The notes below the pieces were generated by a model. That model made no database searches. It saw only the letters and a program-made list of their open reading frames with translations, and was not told the origin of the DNA. Below, one piece after another: positions 8,371 to 16,604 of a DNA stretch of 64,000 nt (position 1 is the stretch's first letter; the number at the start of each line of letters is the position of its first letter). Location: assembly GCF_004402695.1 (NCBI RefSeq), contig NZ_SOFL01000012.1, positions 62,001 to 126,000 of the forward strand, given 5' to 3'. The stretch comes from Cryobacterium adonitolivorans (lineage in GTDB: Bacteria > Actinomycetota > Actinomycetes > Actinomycetales > Microbacteriaceae). A program made the translations under genes and the position numbers.

Positions 8371-9306
8371 TCAGCGGATGCGGGCGCGCACAGCGCCGGC
8401 CGCGCAGAGGATCACGGCGAGGGCGGCGATCAGCACGATCAGGTCGAGCCGCTCGCCGAGCAGCAGCGTCGCCCAGGCGATGGTGAGCACCGGTTGCACA
8501 AGCTGGATCTGGCTGACCCGGGCGATCGGGCCGATGGCCAGGCCCCGGTACCAGGCGAAGAAGCCCAGGAACATGCTCACCCCGGCGAGATAGCCGAACG
8601 CCAGCCAGGCCGGCGCATCCGCCTCGGGCCAGCCGGCGCCGAGGCCGGCCAGCATCAGCGGCACCATCACCGGCAGCGCCACGATCAGCGCCCAACAGAT
8701 CGTCTGCCAGGAGCCCAGCTCGCGGGCCAGCAGCGCACCCTCGCCATAGCCGATGGCCGCGAGCGCGACGGCACCCACAAGTAGCAAATCGGCCGGCTGC
8801 AGGCTGTCGAGGCCGCCGTTCGTGAGCGCCACGAAGCCCGCCACAGCCGCCACCCCGAGCCCGCTCGCCAGCCAGAAGCGCGCCGACGGCCGCTCCGTCG
8901 CCCGGAGCACGGCGAACACGGCCGTCGCGGCGGGGAGCAACCCGATCACGACGGCGCCGTGCGCGGCCGGCACGCTCTGTAGGGCGAACGAGGTGAGAAT
9001 GGGAAAGCCTGCAATGACACCGGCCCCGACCACGGCCAGGCGCAGCCACTGCCGGCCCCGCGGCACCCGCTGTCGCAGCACGGCAAGCACGGCGATGGCC
9101 AGCAGGCCGGCCACGACGGCGCGGCCCGCGCCGACGAACAGAGGGTTCAACTGGCTCACCGCGACCCGGGTCAGCGGCAGGGTGAAGGAGAAGGCGAGCA
9201 CGCCCAGCAGCCCGAAAACCAGGCCGGCGGCGGAGGTCCCGTGTGGGGCAATCGGCCCGGATAGCACTGGCGGTGTGGTTGCGATAGCGCTATTCTCTGG
9301 TTTCAT
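8371..9306 (-). CDS. EamA/DMT-superfamily transporter
   Basis: 311 aa with ten hydrophobic segments in two EamA repeats (first about residues 25-150, second about 165-295), the usual architecture of drug/metabolite exporters of the RhaT/YdcZ type. The start ATG is at 9304-9306 and shares the tetranucleotide CATG with the ATG of the divergent MocR gene, so the two start codons overlap on opposite strands. There is no space for a Shine-Dalgarno leader independent of the partner gene. MocR regulators commonly sit beside the transporter they control, so export of an amino acid, amine or vitamin B6-related compound is likely, but the substrate cannot be read from the sequence. Confidence 0.9.
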   Translation of the reverse strand: MKPENSAIATTPPVLSGPIAPHGTSAAGLVFGLLGVLAFSFTLPLTRVAVSQLNPLFVGAGRAVVAGLLAIAVLAVLRQRVPRGRQWLRLAVVGAGVIAGFPILTSFALQSVPAAHGAVVIGLLPAATAVFAVLRATERPSARFWLASGLGVAAVAGFVALTNGGLDSLQPADLLLVGAVALAAIGYGEGALLARELGSWQTICWALIVALPVMVPLMLAGLGAGWPEADAPAWLAFGYLAGVSMFLGFFAWYRGLAIGPIARVSQIQLVQPVLTIAWATLLLGERLDLIVLIAALAVILCAAGAVRARIR

Positions 9307-9322
9307 GCAAGAGGATAGCACT
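9259..9322. promoter_or_regulatory. Three direct repeats (G/C)GATAGC(A/G)CT spanning both divergent start codons: candidate MocR operator
   Basis: GGATAGCACT occurs at 9259-9268 and 9313-9322, and the variant CGATAGCGCT at 9282-9291. All three are in the same orientation, 23 and 31 bp apart. The middle copy is also part of the dyad ATAGCGCTAT (9284-9293). The set covers the overlapping ATG codons of the transporter and the MocR gene. Direct repeats next to the regulator gene are the usual binding pattern of MocR proteins; assignment as the operator is inference. Confidence 0.5.
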
Positions 9323-10738
9323 TGGCCCACAGCGACGGACGGCGAGTCCGCTCACCTGGCCATTGAGCGCCGGCTCCGCCAGCTGGCGGCCACCCGCCCG
9401 GCCGGCGAGCGGCTGCCGTCCACCCGCACCCTCGTGCTCGAACACGCGGCCAGTCCCCTCACCGTTCAGCGCGCAGTGCAGCGCCTGGTGCTCGAGGGGC
9501 TCGTGGAGACCCGGCCGGGGGCGGGCAGCTTCATCGCGCGCCGGCACGGCGTGCACCGGGCCGATTTCGGCTGGCAGACCACGGCGCTGGGCACCGCCCG
9601 CACCGGCGCCGACGCCATCGGTGCCGCCATGGCGAGCGCCGGCCCCGGGGTGATCTCGCTGCACTCTGGCTACCCGGCCGAGGAGCTCCTGCCCACCCGG
9701 CTGGTGCGCTCCGCGCTGGTGCGAGCGGCCCGCACCAGCGTCGCGGTGGAACGGGCCCCGCTGGCGGGACTGCCCGAGTTGCTGACCTGGTTCGCGGCGG
9801 AGCTGGCCCCCGCCGGGGGAGCCGGTGTCGCCCCGCCGACCGCCGACGACGTCGTGATCACGCCGGGCGGACAGAGCGCGCTGTCGTCGATCTTCCGCGC
9901 CCTGGCCGCCCCTGGCGACGCCATCCTGATGGAGTCGCCCACCTACTGGGGCGCCATGGCCGCCGCCCGCCAGGCCGGGCTGCGGATCGTGCCGATATAC
10001 CGCGGCGCCCGGGCGCCCGATCCCGACGACCTCGACGACGCCCTCGGCGCCAGCGGGGCCCGCCTGTTCTACGCCCAACCGCACTTCGCCAATCCCACCG
10101 GCACACTGTGGACCAGCGACGAGCGCGCCGCCATCCTGGCGGTGGTCCGGGCGCGTGGCGTCTACCTCGTCGAGGACGACTGGGCGCACGACTTCGGCAT
10201 CGACTCCGACGTCGTGCCGCTGGCGGCCGACGACGCGAACGGCCACGTCGTCTACGTGCGCTCGCTCACCAAGAGCCTCTCCCCCGCCATCCGGGTCGGA
10301 GCCGTCGTGGCCCGCGGCCCGGCCCTGGCGCGGATCCAGGCCGACCGCACGGTGGACGACCTCTACGTCAGCGGCATCCTGCAGGCCGCCGCCGTCGACG
10401 TGCTCACCGACCCCGGCTGGCGCGGCCACCTCACCCGGATGCGGGGGTCGCTGCGCGGCCGGCGCGACGAACTGGCCCGGCAGGTGCGCGGCCAATTGGG
10501 GGCGGATGCGCTCGAGCTGGTTCCCCGGGGCGGCCTCAACCTCTGGCTGCGAATGGCCGACGGGGTCGACATGACCGATCTGGCCCGCCGCGGCCGCGCT
10601 GCCGGGGTGCTGTTTTCTCCCGGTGACGACTGGTTCCCTGCCGAACCGACCGGCTCGTTCCTGCGGCTGAACTACTCCAGGGCCCGCCCCGAGATCTTCG
10701 AGGATGCCGTGGCGACGATCGCCCGACTGCTCCCCTAG
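9305..10738 (+). CDS. MocR-family transcriptional regulator (GntR-type winged helix fused to class I aminotransferase fold)
   Basis: 477 aa. Residues about 10-80 form a GntR-type winged helix (HLAIERRLRQL, RLPSTRTLV, GLVETRPGAGSF). The remaining 390 residues are a fold-type I PLP aminotransferase-like domain; the PLP lysine lies in RSLTKSLSP near residue 322, and the upstream FANPTG and EDDWAHDF motifs (cofactor phosphate and pyridine contacts) are present. MocR proteins bind PLP or an amino-acid-PLP adduct and activate or repress a neighbouring gene. ATG 9305 overlaps the start of the divergent transporter, the presumed target. The frame is open far upstream of 9305, but that part is antisense to the transporter and was excluded. 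Confidence 0.9.
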   Translation: MQEDSTWPTATDGESAHLAIERRLRQLAATRPAGERLPSTRTLVLEHAASPLTVQRAVQRLVLEGLVETRPGAGSFIARRHGVHRADFGWQTTALGTARTGADAIGAAMASAGPGVISLHSGYPAEELLPTRLVRSALVRAARTSVAVERAPLAGLPELLTWFAAELAPAGGAGVAPPTADDVVITPGGQSALSSIFRALAAPGDAILMESPTYWGAMAAARQAGLRIVPIYRGARAPDPDDLDDALGASGARLFYAQPHFANPTGTLWTSDERAAILAVVRARGVYLVEDDWAHDFGIDSDVVPLAADDANGHVVYVRSLTKSLSPAIRVGAVVARGPALARIQADRTVDDLYVSGILQAAAVDVLTDPGWRGHLTRMRGSLRGRRDELARQVRGQLGADALELVPRGGLNLWLRMADGVDMTDLARRGRAAGVLFSPGDDWFPAEPTGSFLRLNYSRARPEIFEDAVATIARLLP

Positions 10739-10767
10739 CTCTCGCGCGCCCCGGCCCGCGTCTCCAT

Positions 10768-10864
10768 GTGCATAACTCCTGCAATTTCTCATCGGCGGCC
10801 GGCGGGTGTCTCGGAATTCCGGGGGCTGCCTCCTGGCCGAGAGGATTCTGCAGGAGTTATGCAC
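10768..10864. repeat. 97-bp inverted-repeat element with perfect 16-bp arms
   Basis: GTGCATAACTCCTGCA at 10768-10783 is perfectly inverted at 10849-10864, and similarity continues a few bases inward as TCTC/GAGA-rich sequence. The central 65 bp have no coding potential. The right arm contains the stop codon (TAA at 10857-10859) and last codons of the DUF4287 gene. It sits between the convergent ends of the MocR and DUF4287 genes, so it may act as a two-way terminator or be a mobile-type intergenic palindrome. Confidence 0.7.
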
Positions 10865-11462
10865 TCCCGTCGGCCGTGGTGCTCTGTTCGACGGCCGCGA
10901 GCCAGTCGGCCCAAAACAGCTTCCACTGCTCCCCTTCGTCGAACGACGCAACCTTCTCATGGGTCACGCTCAGCCGCAGCCGCCCGTCGGGCAGCAGGTC
11001 GGTGGAGAACAGGATCGACCCCAGCGCCTCGCCGTTGCGGGCGAGGGTGAATCGCAGCGCCTTCGACGCGGGCTTCGAGCGCAGCAGCAGGTCGAAACCG
11101 GGAAACAGGTCGGCACGGGCTCCCTCGTCGAGCAGCAGCACACGCATCACGTCCCGGTCGATGGCCAGCACCCGGGTGCGGCTCACTCTGAAGCTGCCGT
11201 CGGGCATCTGGCCGGGCAGCCTCAGGCCGGTGATGCGTTCGTAGCCCACGGTCACGCCCTGCGCCCACCAGCCGTCCATAGCGTGCTCGGCATGCACCCA
11301 GGCGGCGATGGCGGTGTGCCCGGCCTGGCGGCCGGGTCCGGCATCGATCAGATCCGCCCACTCCTCCCAGGCATGTCCAGTGTTCTCGAGGATCGCGTCG
11401 TCGGTCTGCACGGGCTCGGCCGCCCAGATCCGGCCTCGGGTGATGGTGTGGTGTGTGGTCAT
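10857..11462 (-). CDS. DUF4287 and SRPBCC-like domain protein
   Basis: 201 aa. The N-terminal 75 residues match the DUF4287 pattern: TGHAWEEWADLID, then GHTAIAAWVHAEH and GVTVGYERITG. The rest looks like a START/Bet v1 (SRPBCC, AHSA1-like) domain, with strand-rich sequence and a terminal helix WKLFWADWLAAVEQ. Such proteins bind hydrophobic ligands, but no specific role is known to me. ATG 11462 is preceded by AAGGGAG (complement of 11468-11474) at a normal distance. The last codons overlap the right arm of the 16-bp inverted repeat, so the element shapes the C-terminus. Confidence 0.75.
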   Translation of the reverse strand: MTTHHTITRGRIWAAEPVQTDDAILENTGHAWEEWADLIDAGPGRQAGHTAIAAWVHAEHAMDGWWAQGVTVGYERITGLRLPGQMPDGSFRVSRTRVLAIDRDVMRVLLLDEGARADLFPGFDLLLRSKPASKALRFTLARNGEALGSILFSTDLLPDGRLRLSVTHEKVASFDEGEQWKLFWADWLAAVEQSTTADGSA

Positions 11463-11584
11463 CGGACTCCCTTGCTCGGCATGAGAATACTGGGTGTTCG
11501 CCGTCAGGTCCGAGGCCGGGCACAGCGGGCGACCTGACCGCCTCGCAGATTCCCTAGACTAAGAGCGAAGGGGGCATTTTCCGG

Positions 11585-11887
11585 ATGAGCAAGAACAAGA
11601 GCGACGAACCGCGCGACGAGTTCGACCGTATTCAGATTCCCGAGTTTCTGACCCGGCCGTTCGAGCGCCTGGCCGGCGGCCCGGCCGTCCGCACGCCTAC
11701 CCGCCACACCCCAAGCGACCAGCCCGCCGCCGGCACGACTGCCGACGACGACACGGCTGCCGACGCCCCCGAGAACCCCGACGACTCCCAGCCGGCGCCT
11801 CGCCAGTGGTGGGCCGGCTACAAGGGCAAGCTGCTGCTCTACGGCGCAGGCACCCTCGTCATGGTCTTCCTGCAGTCCCGCGGCTGA
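11585..11887 (+). CDS. Small tail-anchored hypothetical protein
   Basis: 100 aa. The first 75 residues are charged and Pro/Ala/Asp-rich, beginning MSKNKSDEPRDEF. The last 20 (KGKLLLYGAGTLVMVFLQ) form one hydrophobic helix near the C-terminus, so the protein is probably anchored in the membrane by its tail with the bulk in the cytoplasm. A GGGGG run (11569-11573) lies about 11 nt upstream of the ATG. I do not recognise a family. It is divergent from the DUF4287 gene. Confidence 0.6.
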   Translation: MSKNKSDEPRDEFDRIQIPEFLTRPFERLAGGPAVRTPTRHTPSDQPAAGTTADDDTAADAPENPDDSQPAPRQWWAGYKGKLLLYGAGTLVMVFLQSRG

Positions 11888-12500
11888 CCAGCGCCGCACG
11901 CCGACTACATCGCCCGGAGTACACAGGTTCATCCGTGCAGGGGATGACTGTGCACCTGCGTTTCGCGACGATGAAGGTACCGATCTCGTTCACCCGATCG
12001 GTAGCCGCCCGTCGAGAGGAACCCAATGACCACGATCCTGCACACCCGCCCCGCCCACCGGTCGCTGCGTCCCGTAGTCATGACGGCGAGCCTCGTCACG
12101 GTGTCGGCCGGCTCCCATGGCCCCGCCGACCTGCCCGCCACCGTCGACCGGGATCGACCAGGCGGCGTAACCTACTGCCGGTGTGACCGTAGGGTCCCGC
12201 GATCAGGGCCCGACCAGCAGCACCAGCACGTGATAGGCGAGAATCCCCACGACCCGTCTCGCACGATCACGATGCCTCGACCATCCGAGGCCACCAGACC
12301 CTCCACTCGTGAGAACTACCTGACTACCCGATGGCGCACAGGGTAACCGCGGTGTCCGCGCGTCATCCCGCTCAGTACGACGTGATGACCCGGAGCGGCG
12401 AGCAGGCCAGCCACCTGCTTGCCGGCCGATCGGGCACACTCGTACACCCGAAGCAGCGGGACTGCTGGCGCCCGGGGTCTGAGCGGGCGAGGATGGTCCC
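11888..12500. other. Long gene-poor interval, possibly a decayed locus
   Basis: 613 bp without a convincing gene. A frame opens at ATG 12026 behind GAGAGGA (about 12014-12020), and its first 30 codons look plausible, but it loses protein character after about 12120 and runs out at 12346. On the opposite strand, 12205-12260 would encode a hydrophobic tail ending AYHVLVLLVGP before a stop, like the end of a lost membrane protein. I read the interval as remnants rather than genes. Confidence 0.35.
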
Positions 12501-13388
12501 ATGGTCGCCACCCTCGCCGCTGTCGCGCGGGAGCTCTACGGCCTCCGGCCACAGGACTTCACAGCCGCGCGCAACACCAAGGCACAGGACCTGAAACCTT
12601 CGGAGGCCGGTCTCTCCAAGCAGGTAGCAGCGATGAAGAAGCCCTCTCCTGCGGCCTGGGTAGTGAACCTCCTCGCCCGGGAGAACACCGACGATCTGAC
12701 CGCGCTCCTCGATCTCGGCGAGCACATGCGAACCGCCCAGGAGCAGCTTGACCGGGACGCGTTGCGGCGGCTCACCGGCGAGCGCAGGGCTGCCGTCACC
12801 GGGCTCGCGCAGGCGGGTGCCGCGCGAGCCGCCGGACTCGGCAACCCACCCACCGCGGCCGTGCTCGGCGAGGTCGAGCAGACCCTGTTGGCCGGCACGT
12901 CGGATCCGGCCGCCGCCGGCGCGGTCGCCAGCGGACTGCTGGTCAAGGCGTTGCGGGCCGGCGGCTTCGACCCCGTCGACCTGGACGGTGCCGTCGCCGT
13001 GCCGGATGCGGCGTCGTGGGCCTCGTCGCCTGGTAGTTCCCGGAGCGCCGCACCGCCGGACCCCGTACAACTCGCCGACGTCCGCCGCCGCAAGGAGGCC
13101 AGGCTGGAAGCGGAACGTGAGGAACGCGATGCTGACGCCGCCGCCGCGGAGGTCGATGCCCTGGAGCGTCGCGCCCACCGGCTCGAGCTTCGCCGGGCCA
13201 GTCTGGAGGCGGAGATAACCGAGCTTCGAGAACAGCTCGACACGGCCGAGGCGGCGCTTGCTGCAGTCGCCGACGACGACAACGCCCTGGCCGATGCCCG
13301 CACCCAGGCCAGCTGTGCGGCGGATGACGCCAGAACCCGCGCGCGCGACGCCCGGGACGCCGCCGACGCCGCCGAGAAATCCGACTGA
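12501..13388 (+). CDS. Conserved actinobacterial coiled-coil protein, function unknown
   Basis: 295 aa. The N-terminus (VARELYGLRPQDFTAARN, then KKPSPAAWVVNLLA) is the conserved part of a widespread actinobacterial family of unknown function. From about residue 190 the sequence becomes a long Ala/Glu/Arg-rich coiled coil (RRRKEARLEAEREER and following) up to the C-terminus. No catalytic motif or membrane segment is visible. ATG 12501 follows GCGAGGA by about 9 nt. The gene lies 44 bp ahead of the HerA-like ATPase on the same strand, which suggests co-expression, although a -10-like hexamer also lies between them. Confidence 0.75.
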   Translation: MVATLAAVARELYGLRPQDFTAARNTKAQDLKPSEAGLSKQVAAMKKPSPAAWVVNLLARENTDDLTALLDLGEHMRTAQEQLDRDALRRLTGERRAAVTGLAQAGAARAAGLGNPPTAAVLGEVEQTLLAGTSDPAAAGAVASGLLVKALRAGGFDPVDLDGAVAVPDAASWASSPGSSRSAAPPDPVQLADVRRRKEARLEAEREERDADAAAAEVDALERRAHRLELRRASLEAEITELREQLDTAEAALAAVADDDNALADARTQASCAADDARTRARDARDAADAAEKSD

Positions 13389-13420
13389 CTCGGCCACGCC
13401 GCCTGCCGATTGACGGCGGT

Positions 13421-13426
13421 TAGGAT
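13421..13426 (+). promoter_or_regulatory. Putative -10 hexamer TAGGAT of a leaderless transcript
   Basis: TAGGAT ends 6 nt before ATG 13433 and there is no Shine-Dalgarno sequence. This places the expected transcription start on the A of the start codon. No good -35 hexamer is visible. Confidence 0.4.
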
Positions 13427-13432
13427 ACCGCC

Positions 13433-15256
13433 ATGACTCCCAGCGATGCGCTCGACGCGGTTAGCCAGCTCAAGGCCAAAGCTGATGCGGCCAGGGCCGC
13501 TGCGCTACGCGCCCAGGCCGACGCGGAGGAGGCCGAAACCCAGCTGCGCCAGGCGGAGGACGCGGCGCAATCCGCGGCCGCCGCCCCCGCAGAGTCGCCC
13601 GCACAGCCATCCGAGCCCGCCGCCGGCCCCCTCGACGACACCCAGATCGAGGCGATCCGGTCTGGCTACGCCTTCGACGGGCCGGCTCTCGAGCTCGGCG
13701 CCCTCGTTAATGGCGAGGCCCGTCCCGACGTGCAGATCCGCATCCCGCTGGCCATGACGAACCGGCATGGCTTGGTCGCCGGAGCGACCGGCACCGGAAA
13801 GACCAGGACGCTGCAGGTGCTCGCCGAACAGCTCTCGGCGCACGGGGTACCGGTGTTCGCCGCCGACATCAAGGGTGACCTCTCCGGCATCGCCAGCACC
13901 GGCACGCCCAGCGACAAACTGCTGGCCAGAACCTCCGCACTCGGTCAGGACTGGGCCGGCGCCGCCTCCCCCACGGAGTTCTTCTGCCTCGGCGGCATCG
14001 GCCACGGTATCCCGATCCGGGCCACCGTCGCCGGGTTCGGCCCGCTGCTGCTGAGCAAGGTACTCGGGCTCAACGACACCCAGGAGTCCAGCCTGGGCCT
14101 GGTCTTCCACTATGCCGACGAGGCGGGCCTGCCGCTGCTGGACCTCACCGACCTGCGGGCGGTGCTCAGCTTCCTAATCAGCGACGACGGCAAGCGCGAA
14201 CTCACTGGCCTCGGTGGGCTCTCCAGCAGCACCGTCGGCGTCATCCTGCGTGAACTCATCACCTTCGCCGACCAGGGTGCCGACGCCTTCTTCGGTGAGC
14301 CCGAGATCGACACCACCGAGTTCCTCTCCGTCACCGCTGACGGGCGCGGCCTGGTCAGCCTGCTCGAGGTGCCAGGGGTGCAGGACCGGCCCGCCCTGTA
14401 TTCGACGTTTCTGATGTGGCTGCTCGCTGACCTGTTCAACGACCTTCCCGAGGTGGGCGACCTGGACAGGCCGAAGCTGGTGTTCTTCTTCGACGAGGCG
14501 CACCTGCTGTTCCGGGACGCATCCAAGGATTTCCTGGCCGCGATCACCCAGACCGTGCGGCTCATCCGCTCGAAGGGTGTGGGCATCTTCTTCGTCACTC
14601 AGACGCCGAAGGACGTGCCCGGAGACGTACTCGCCCAGCTGGGCTCGCGGGTGCAGCACCAACTGCGGGCGTTCACGCCGGATGATGCCAAGGCGCTCCG
14701 GGCAGCGGTATCGACCTTCCCGCACTCCGGCTACGACCTCGATGAAGTACTCACCGGGCTCGGCATCGGCGAGGCCGTCGTCACGGTGATGAACGAGAAG
14801 GGCGCACCGAGTCCGGTCGCGTGGACCCGGCTGCGGGCGCCGCTGGGGTCGATGGCGCCCACCCCGGCCGGACAAATCGAGGCCAGCATCGCCGCATCCC
14901 CGCTGCTCGCCCGTTACGGCGAGCCCGTCGACCGGGATTCAGCCCGGGAGATGCTGGCGACCCGGTTAGAGGCCGCCAGCCGGGTCGCCGAAGCCGAACA
15001 GCGGGCGATCGACCAGGCCAGGGCCGAAACCGAGTTCGCGAAACAGCAGGCGGCCGCGGATGCGCATCAGGCCAGGGCCCAGAAGAAGGCCGACGCCGAC
15101 TACGAGCGGCTCCGGCGCCAGGCCGAAACCGGCTCCCGCACCCGAACCAAAACGCAGAAATCGGTGCTCGAGGAGGTGCTGGGCTCCCCCGCCACAAAAA
15201 CGATCCTCACCGGCATCGTCACCGGCATCTTCGGCACCCGCCGCCGGCGCCGCTGA
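13433..15256 (+). CDS. HerA-like ATPase, DUF853 (YjgR) family
   Basis: 607 aa. Walker A GATGTGKT is near residue 118, and Walker B LVFFFDEAHLLF near residue 348 is followed by a sensor-like FFVTQTPKDVP. The first 60 residues are an Ala/Glu coiled coil and the tail from about residue 505 is another (AEAEQRAIDQARAETEF). This is the DUF853/YjgR branch of the HerA/FtsK ATPases, cytoplasmic hexameric motors whose function is poorly known. The ATG has no ribosome site and a -10-like hexamer just upstream. A short gap separates it from the HtrA-like protease downstream. Confidence 0.88.
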   Translation: MTPSDALDAVSQLKAKADAARAAALRAQADAEEAETQLRQAEDAAQSAAAAPAESPAQPSEPAAGPLDDTQIEAIRSGYAFDGPALELGALVNGEARPDVQIRIPLAMTNRHGLVAGATGTGKTRTLQVLAEQLSAHGVPVFAADIKGDLSGIASTGTPSDKLLARTSALGQDWAGAASPTEFFCLGGIGHGIPIRATVAGFGPLLLSKVLGLNDTQESSLGLVFHYADEAGLPLLDLTDLRAVLSFLISDDGKRELTGLGGLSSSTVGVILRELITFADQGADAFFGEPEIDTTEFLSVTADGRGLVSLLEVPGVQDRPALYSTFLMWLLADLFNDLPEVGDLDRPKLVFFFDEAHLLFRDASKDFLAAITQTVRLIRSKGVGIFFVTQTPKDVPGDVLAQLGSRVQHQLRAFTPDDAKALRAAVSTFPHSGYDLDEVLTGLGIGEAVVTVMNEKGAPSPVAWTRLRAPLGSMAPTPAGQIEASIAASPLLARYGEPVDRDSAREMLATRLEAASRVAEAEQRAIDQARAETEFAKQQAAADAHQARAQKKADADYERLRRQAETGSRTRTKTQKSVLEEVLGSPATKTILTGIVTGIFGTRRRRR

Positions 15257-15365
15257 CCCTCGCAGCGTTCCGCGGCACGCCGTCGGCCCCGTGGCCCGGA
15301 CGTCCCCGTCTGCTGGCAGCGAACGGCGCCCACAATCGAACCCGACGGACGTACGCTCTAGTGGC

Positions 15366-16307
15366 ATGAACGATATCCCGGCGATGGATGGCGACGGGCT
15401 GCTCGACGCCTACTCGAAGACCGTCATGGCCGTGGCCACGCGGGTGCTGCCCAGCGTGGCCAGCGTCACTGTGCGCAGCACCCAGGGAGCCGGCGCGGGC
15501 AGTGCAAGTGTCATCACCGACGACGGTTTCCTCCTCACCAGCGCCCACGTCGTCGCCGGCGCCGGGGTGGCCGAGGTCGGGTTCGCCGACGGCACCGGCA
15601 GCCGGGTCGACATCGTCGGCCGCGACACCCTCTCCGATCTGGCCGTGCTGCACGCACGCGACGCCACCCCGCCGCCGGTGCAGTTCGGCGACGCCGCACG
15701 GCTGCGCGTCGGTCAGGTCGTTGTGGCACTGGGCAACCCGCTCGGCCTGGCCGGCAGCGTCACCGCCGGCATCGTCTCGGCGCTCGGCCGGTCGCTGCCC
15801 ACCCGGTCTGGGCGCGTGATCGACGAGGTGATCCAAACCGACGCCGCCCTCAACCCGGGCAACAGCGGCGGGGTGCTGGCCGACAGCACCGGCCGCATGG
15901 TCGGGGTCAACACGGCGGTGGCGGGCATCGGGGTGGGCCTGGCGGTGCCGATCAATGTGACCACGCGGGCGATCATCACGGCGCTGATGACCACCGGGCG
16001 GATGCGGCGGGCCTGGCTGGGCATCGCCGGCGCCCAGGTGCCGCTACCACCTGCCTTGGCGGCCCGGATCGGCTCGCCGACCGGCCTGCGGGTGGCCGCC
16101 GTCTCTCCGGGCAGCCCGGCGGCGGAAGCCGGGCTGCACCGCGGCGACATCGTGGTCGAACTCGCCGGCCAGCCGGTGGTCACGGCCACAGCAGTGCAAC
16201 AGCTGATGGTCGAGGACGCGATCGACAAGCCCATCGAGATCACCGTCTGGCGCAACGGCGCCCTGGTCGACGCCATCACCGTTCCGCGGGAGCTTCAGGA
16301 GTCCTGA
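15366..16307 (+). CDS. HtrA/DegP-like trypsin-fold protease with PDZ domain, apparently cytoplasmic
   Basis: 313 aa. The catalytic triad is visible as TSAHVV (His ~58), SDLAVL (Asp ~90) and NPGNSGG (Ser ~164). A single PDZ domain fills about residues 220-305 (LRVAAVSPGSPAAEAGLHRGDIV). Most actinobacterial HtrA proteins carry an N-terminal membrane anchor. Here the start MNDIPAMDGDGLL leads straight into the protease fold with no hydrophobic segment, and I see no better upstream start. It is therefore predicted to be soluble inside the cell. TACGCT 8 nt upstream and no Shine-Dalgarno suggest a leaderless message. Confidence 0.88.
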   Translation: MNDIPAMDGDGLLDAYSKTVMAVATRVLPSVASVTVRSTQGAGAGSASVITDDGFLLTSAHVVAGAGVAEVGFADGTGSRVDIVGRDTLSDLAVLHARDATPPPVQFGDAARLRVGQVVVALGNPLGLAGSVTAGIVSALGRSLPTRSGRVIDEVIQTDAALNPGNSGGVLADSTGRMVGVNTAVAGIGVGLAVPINVTTRAIITALMTTGRMRRAWLGIAGAQVPLPPALAARIGSPTGLRVAAVSPGSPAAEAGLHRGDIVVELAGQPVVTATAVQQLMVEDAIDKPIEITVWRNGALVDAITVPRELQES

Positions 16308-16331
16308 CCGCGGCCCGTCACGGCCGGTCGA

Positions 16332-16604
16332 TCAGGCCGCCGCGAAGCGCTTTGCGGAGCGCGCCCTGGCCTTGTCCGCCTCGACCTCTCGGTTCTTGGG
16401 CGCGGCGGTCGTGACCAGGTCCTCGAGCAGGTGCTGCGAGATGTGGGCGATTTCCGCGACCGCCCGGCCGAAAGCCTCCTCGTTGGCCTTCGACGGCTTA
16501 GTGGAACCGCTGATCTTGCGCACGAACTGCAGCGATGCCGCGTACACCTCGTCGTCGGTGGCGGCAGGTTCAAAATTGTGAAGCTGATGAATGTTCCGGC
16601 ACAT
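16332..16604 (-). CDS. DUF2277 family protein
   Basis: 90 aa. The pattern MCRNIHQLHNFEP at the N-terminus followed by LQFVRKISGSTKPSKANEEAF is diagnostic for DUF2277, a small conserved family of unknown function. A short Lys/Arg/Ala tail ends the protein. Cys2 is conserved in the family and could be a ligand or redox residue. TACCCT lies 6 nt before ATG 16604 on this strand and no Shine-Dalgarno is present, so the message may be leaderless. It is convergent with the HtrA-like gene, 24 bp apart. Confidence 0.85.
   Translation of the reverse strand: MCRNIHQLHNFEPAATDDEVYAASLQFVRKISGSTKPSKANEEAFGRAVAEIAHISQHLLEDLVTTAAPKNREVEADKARARSAKRFAAA

Noticed and set aside
12026-12346. 106-codon gene with a good ribosome site
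   Set aside because: Composition becomes non-protein-like after about 30 codons and no family is recognisable; listed only as part of a decayed interval.
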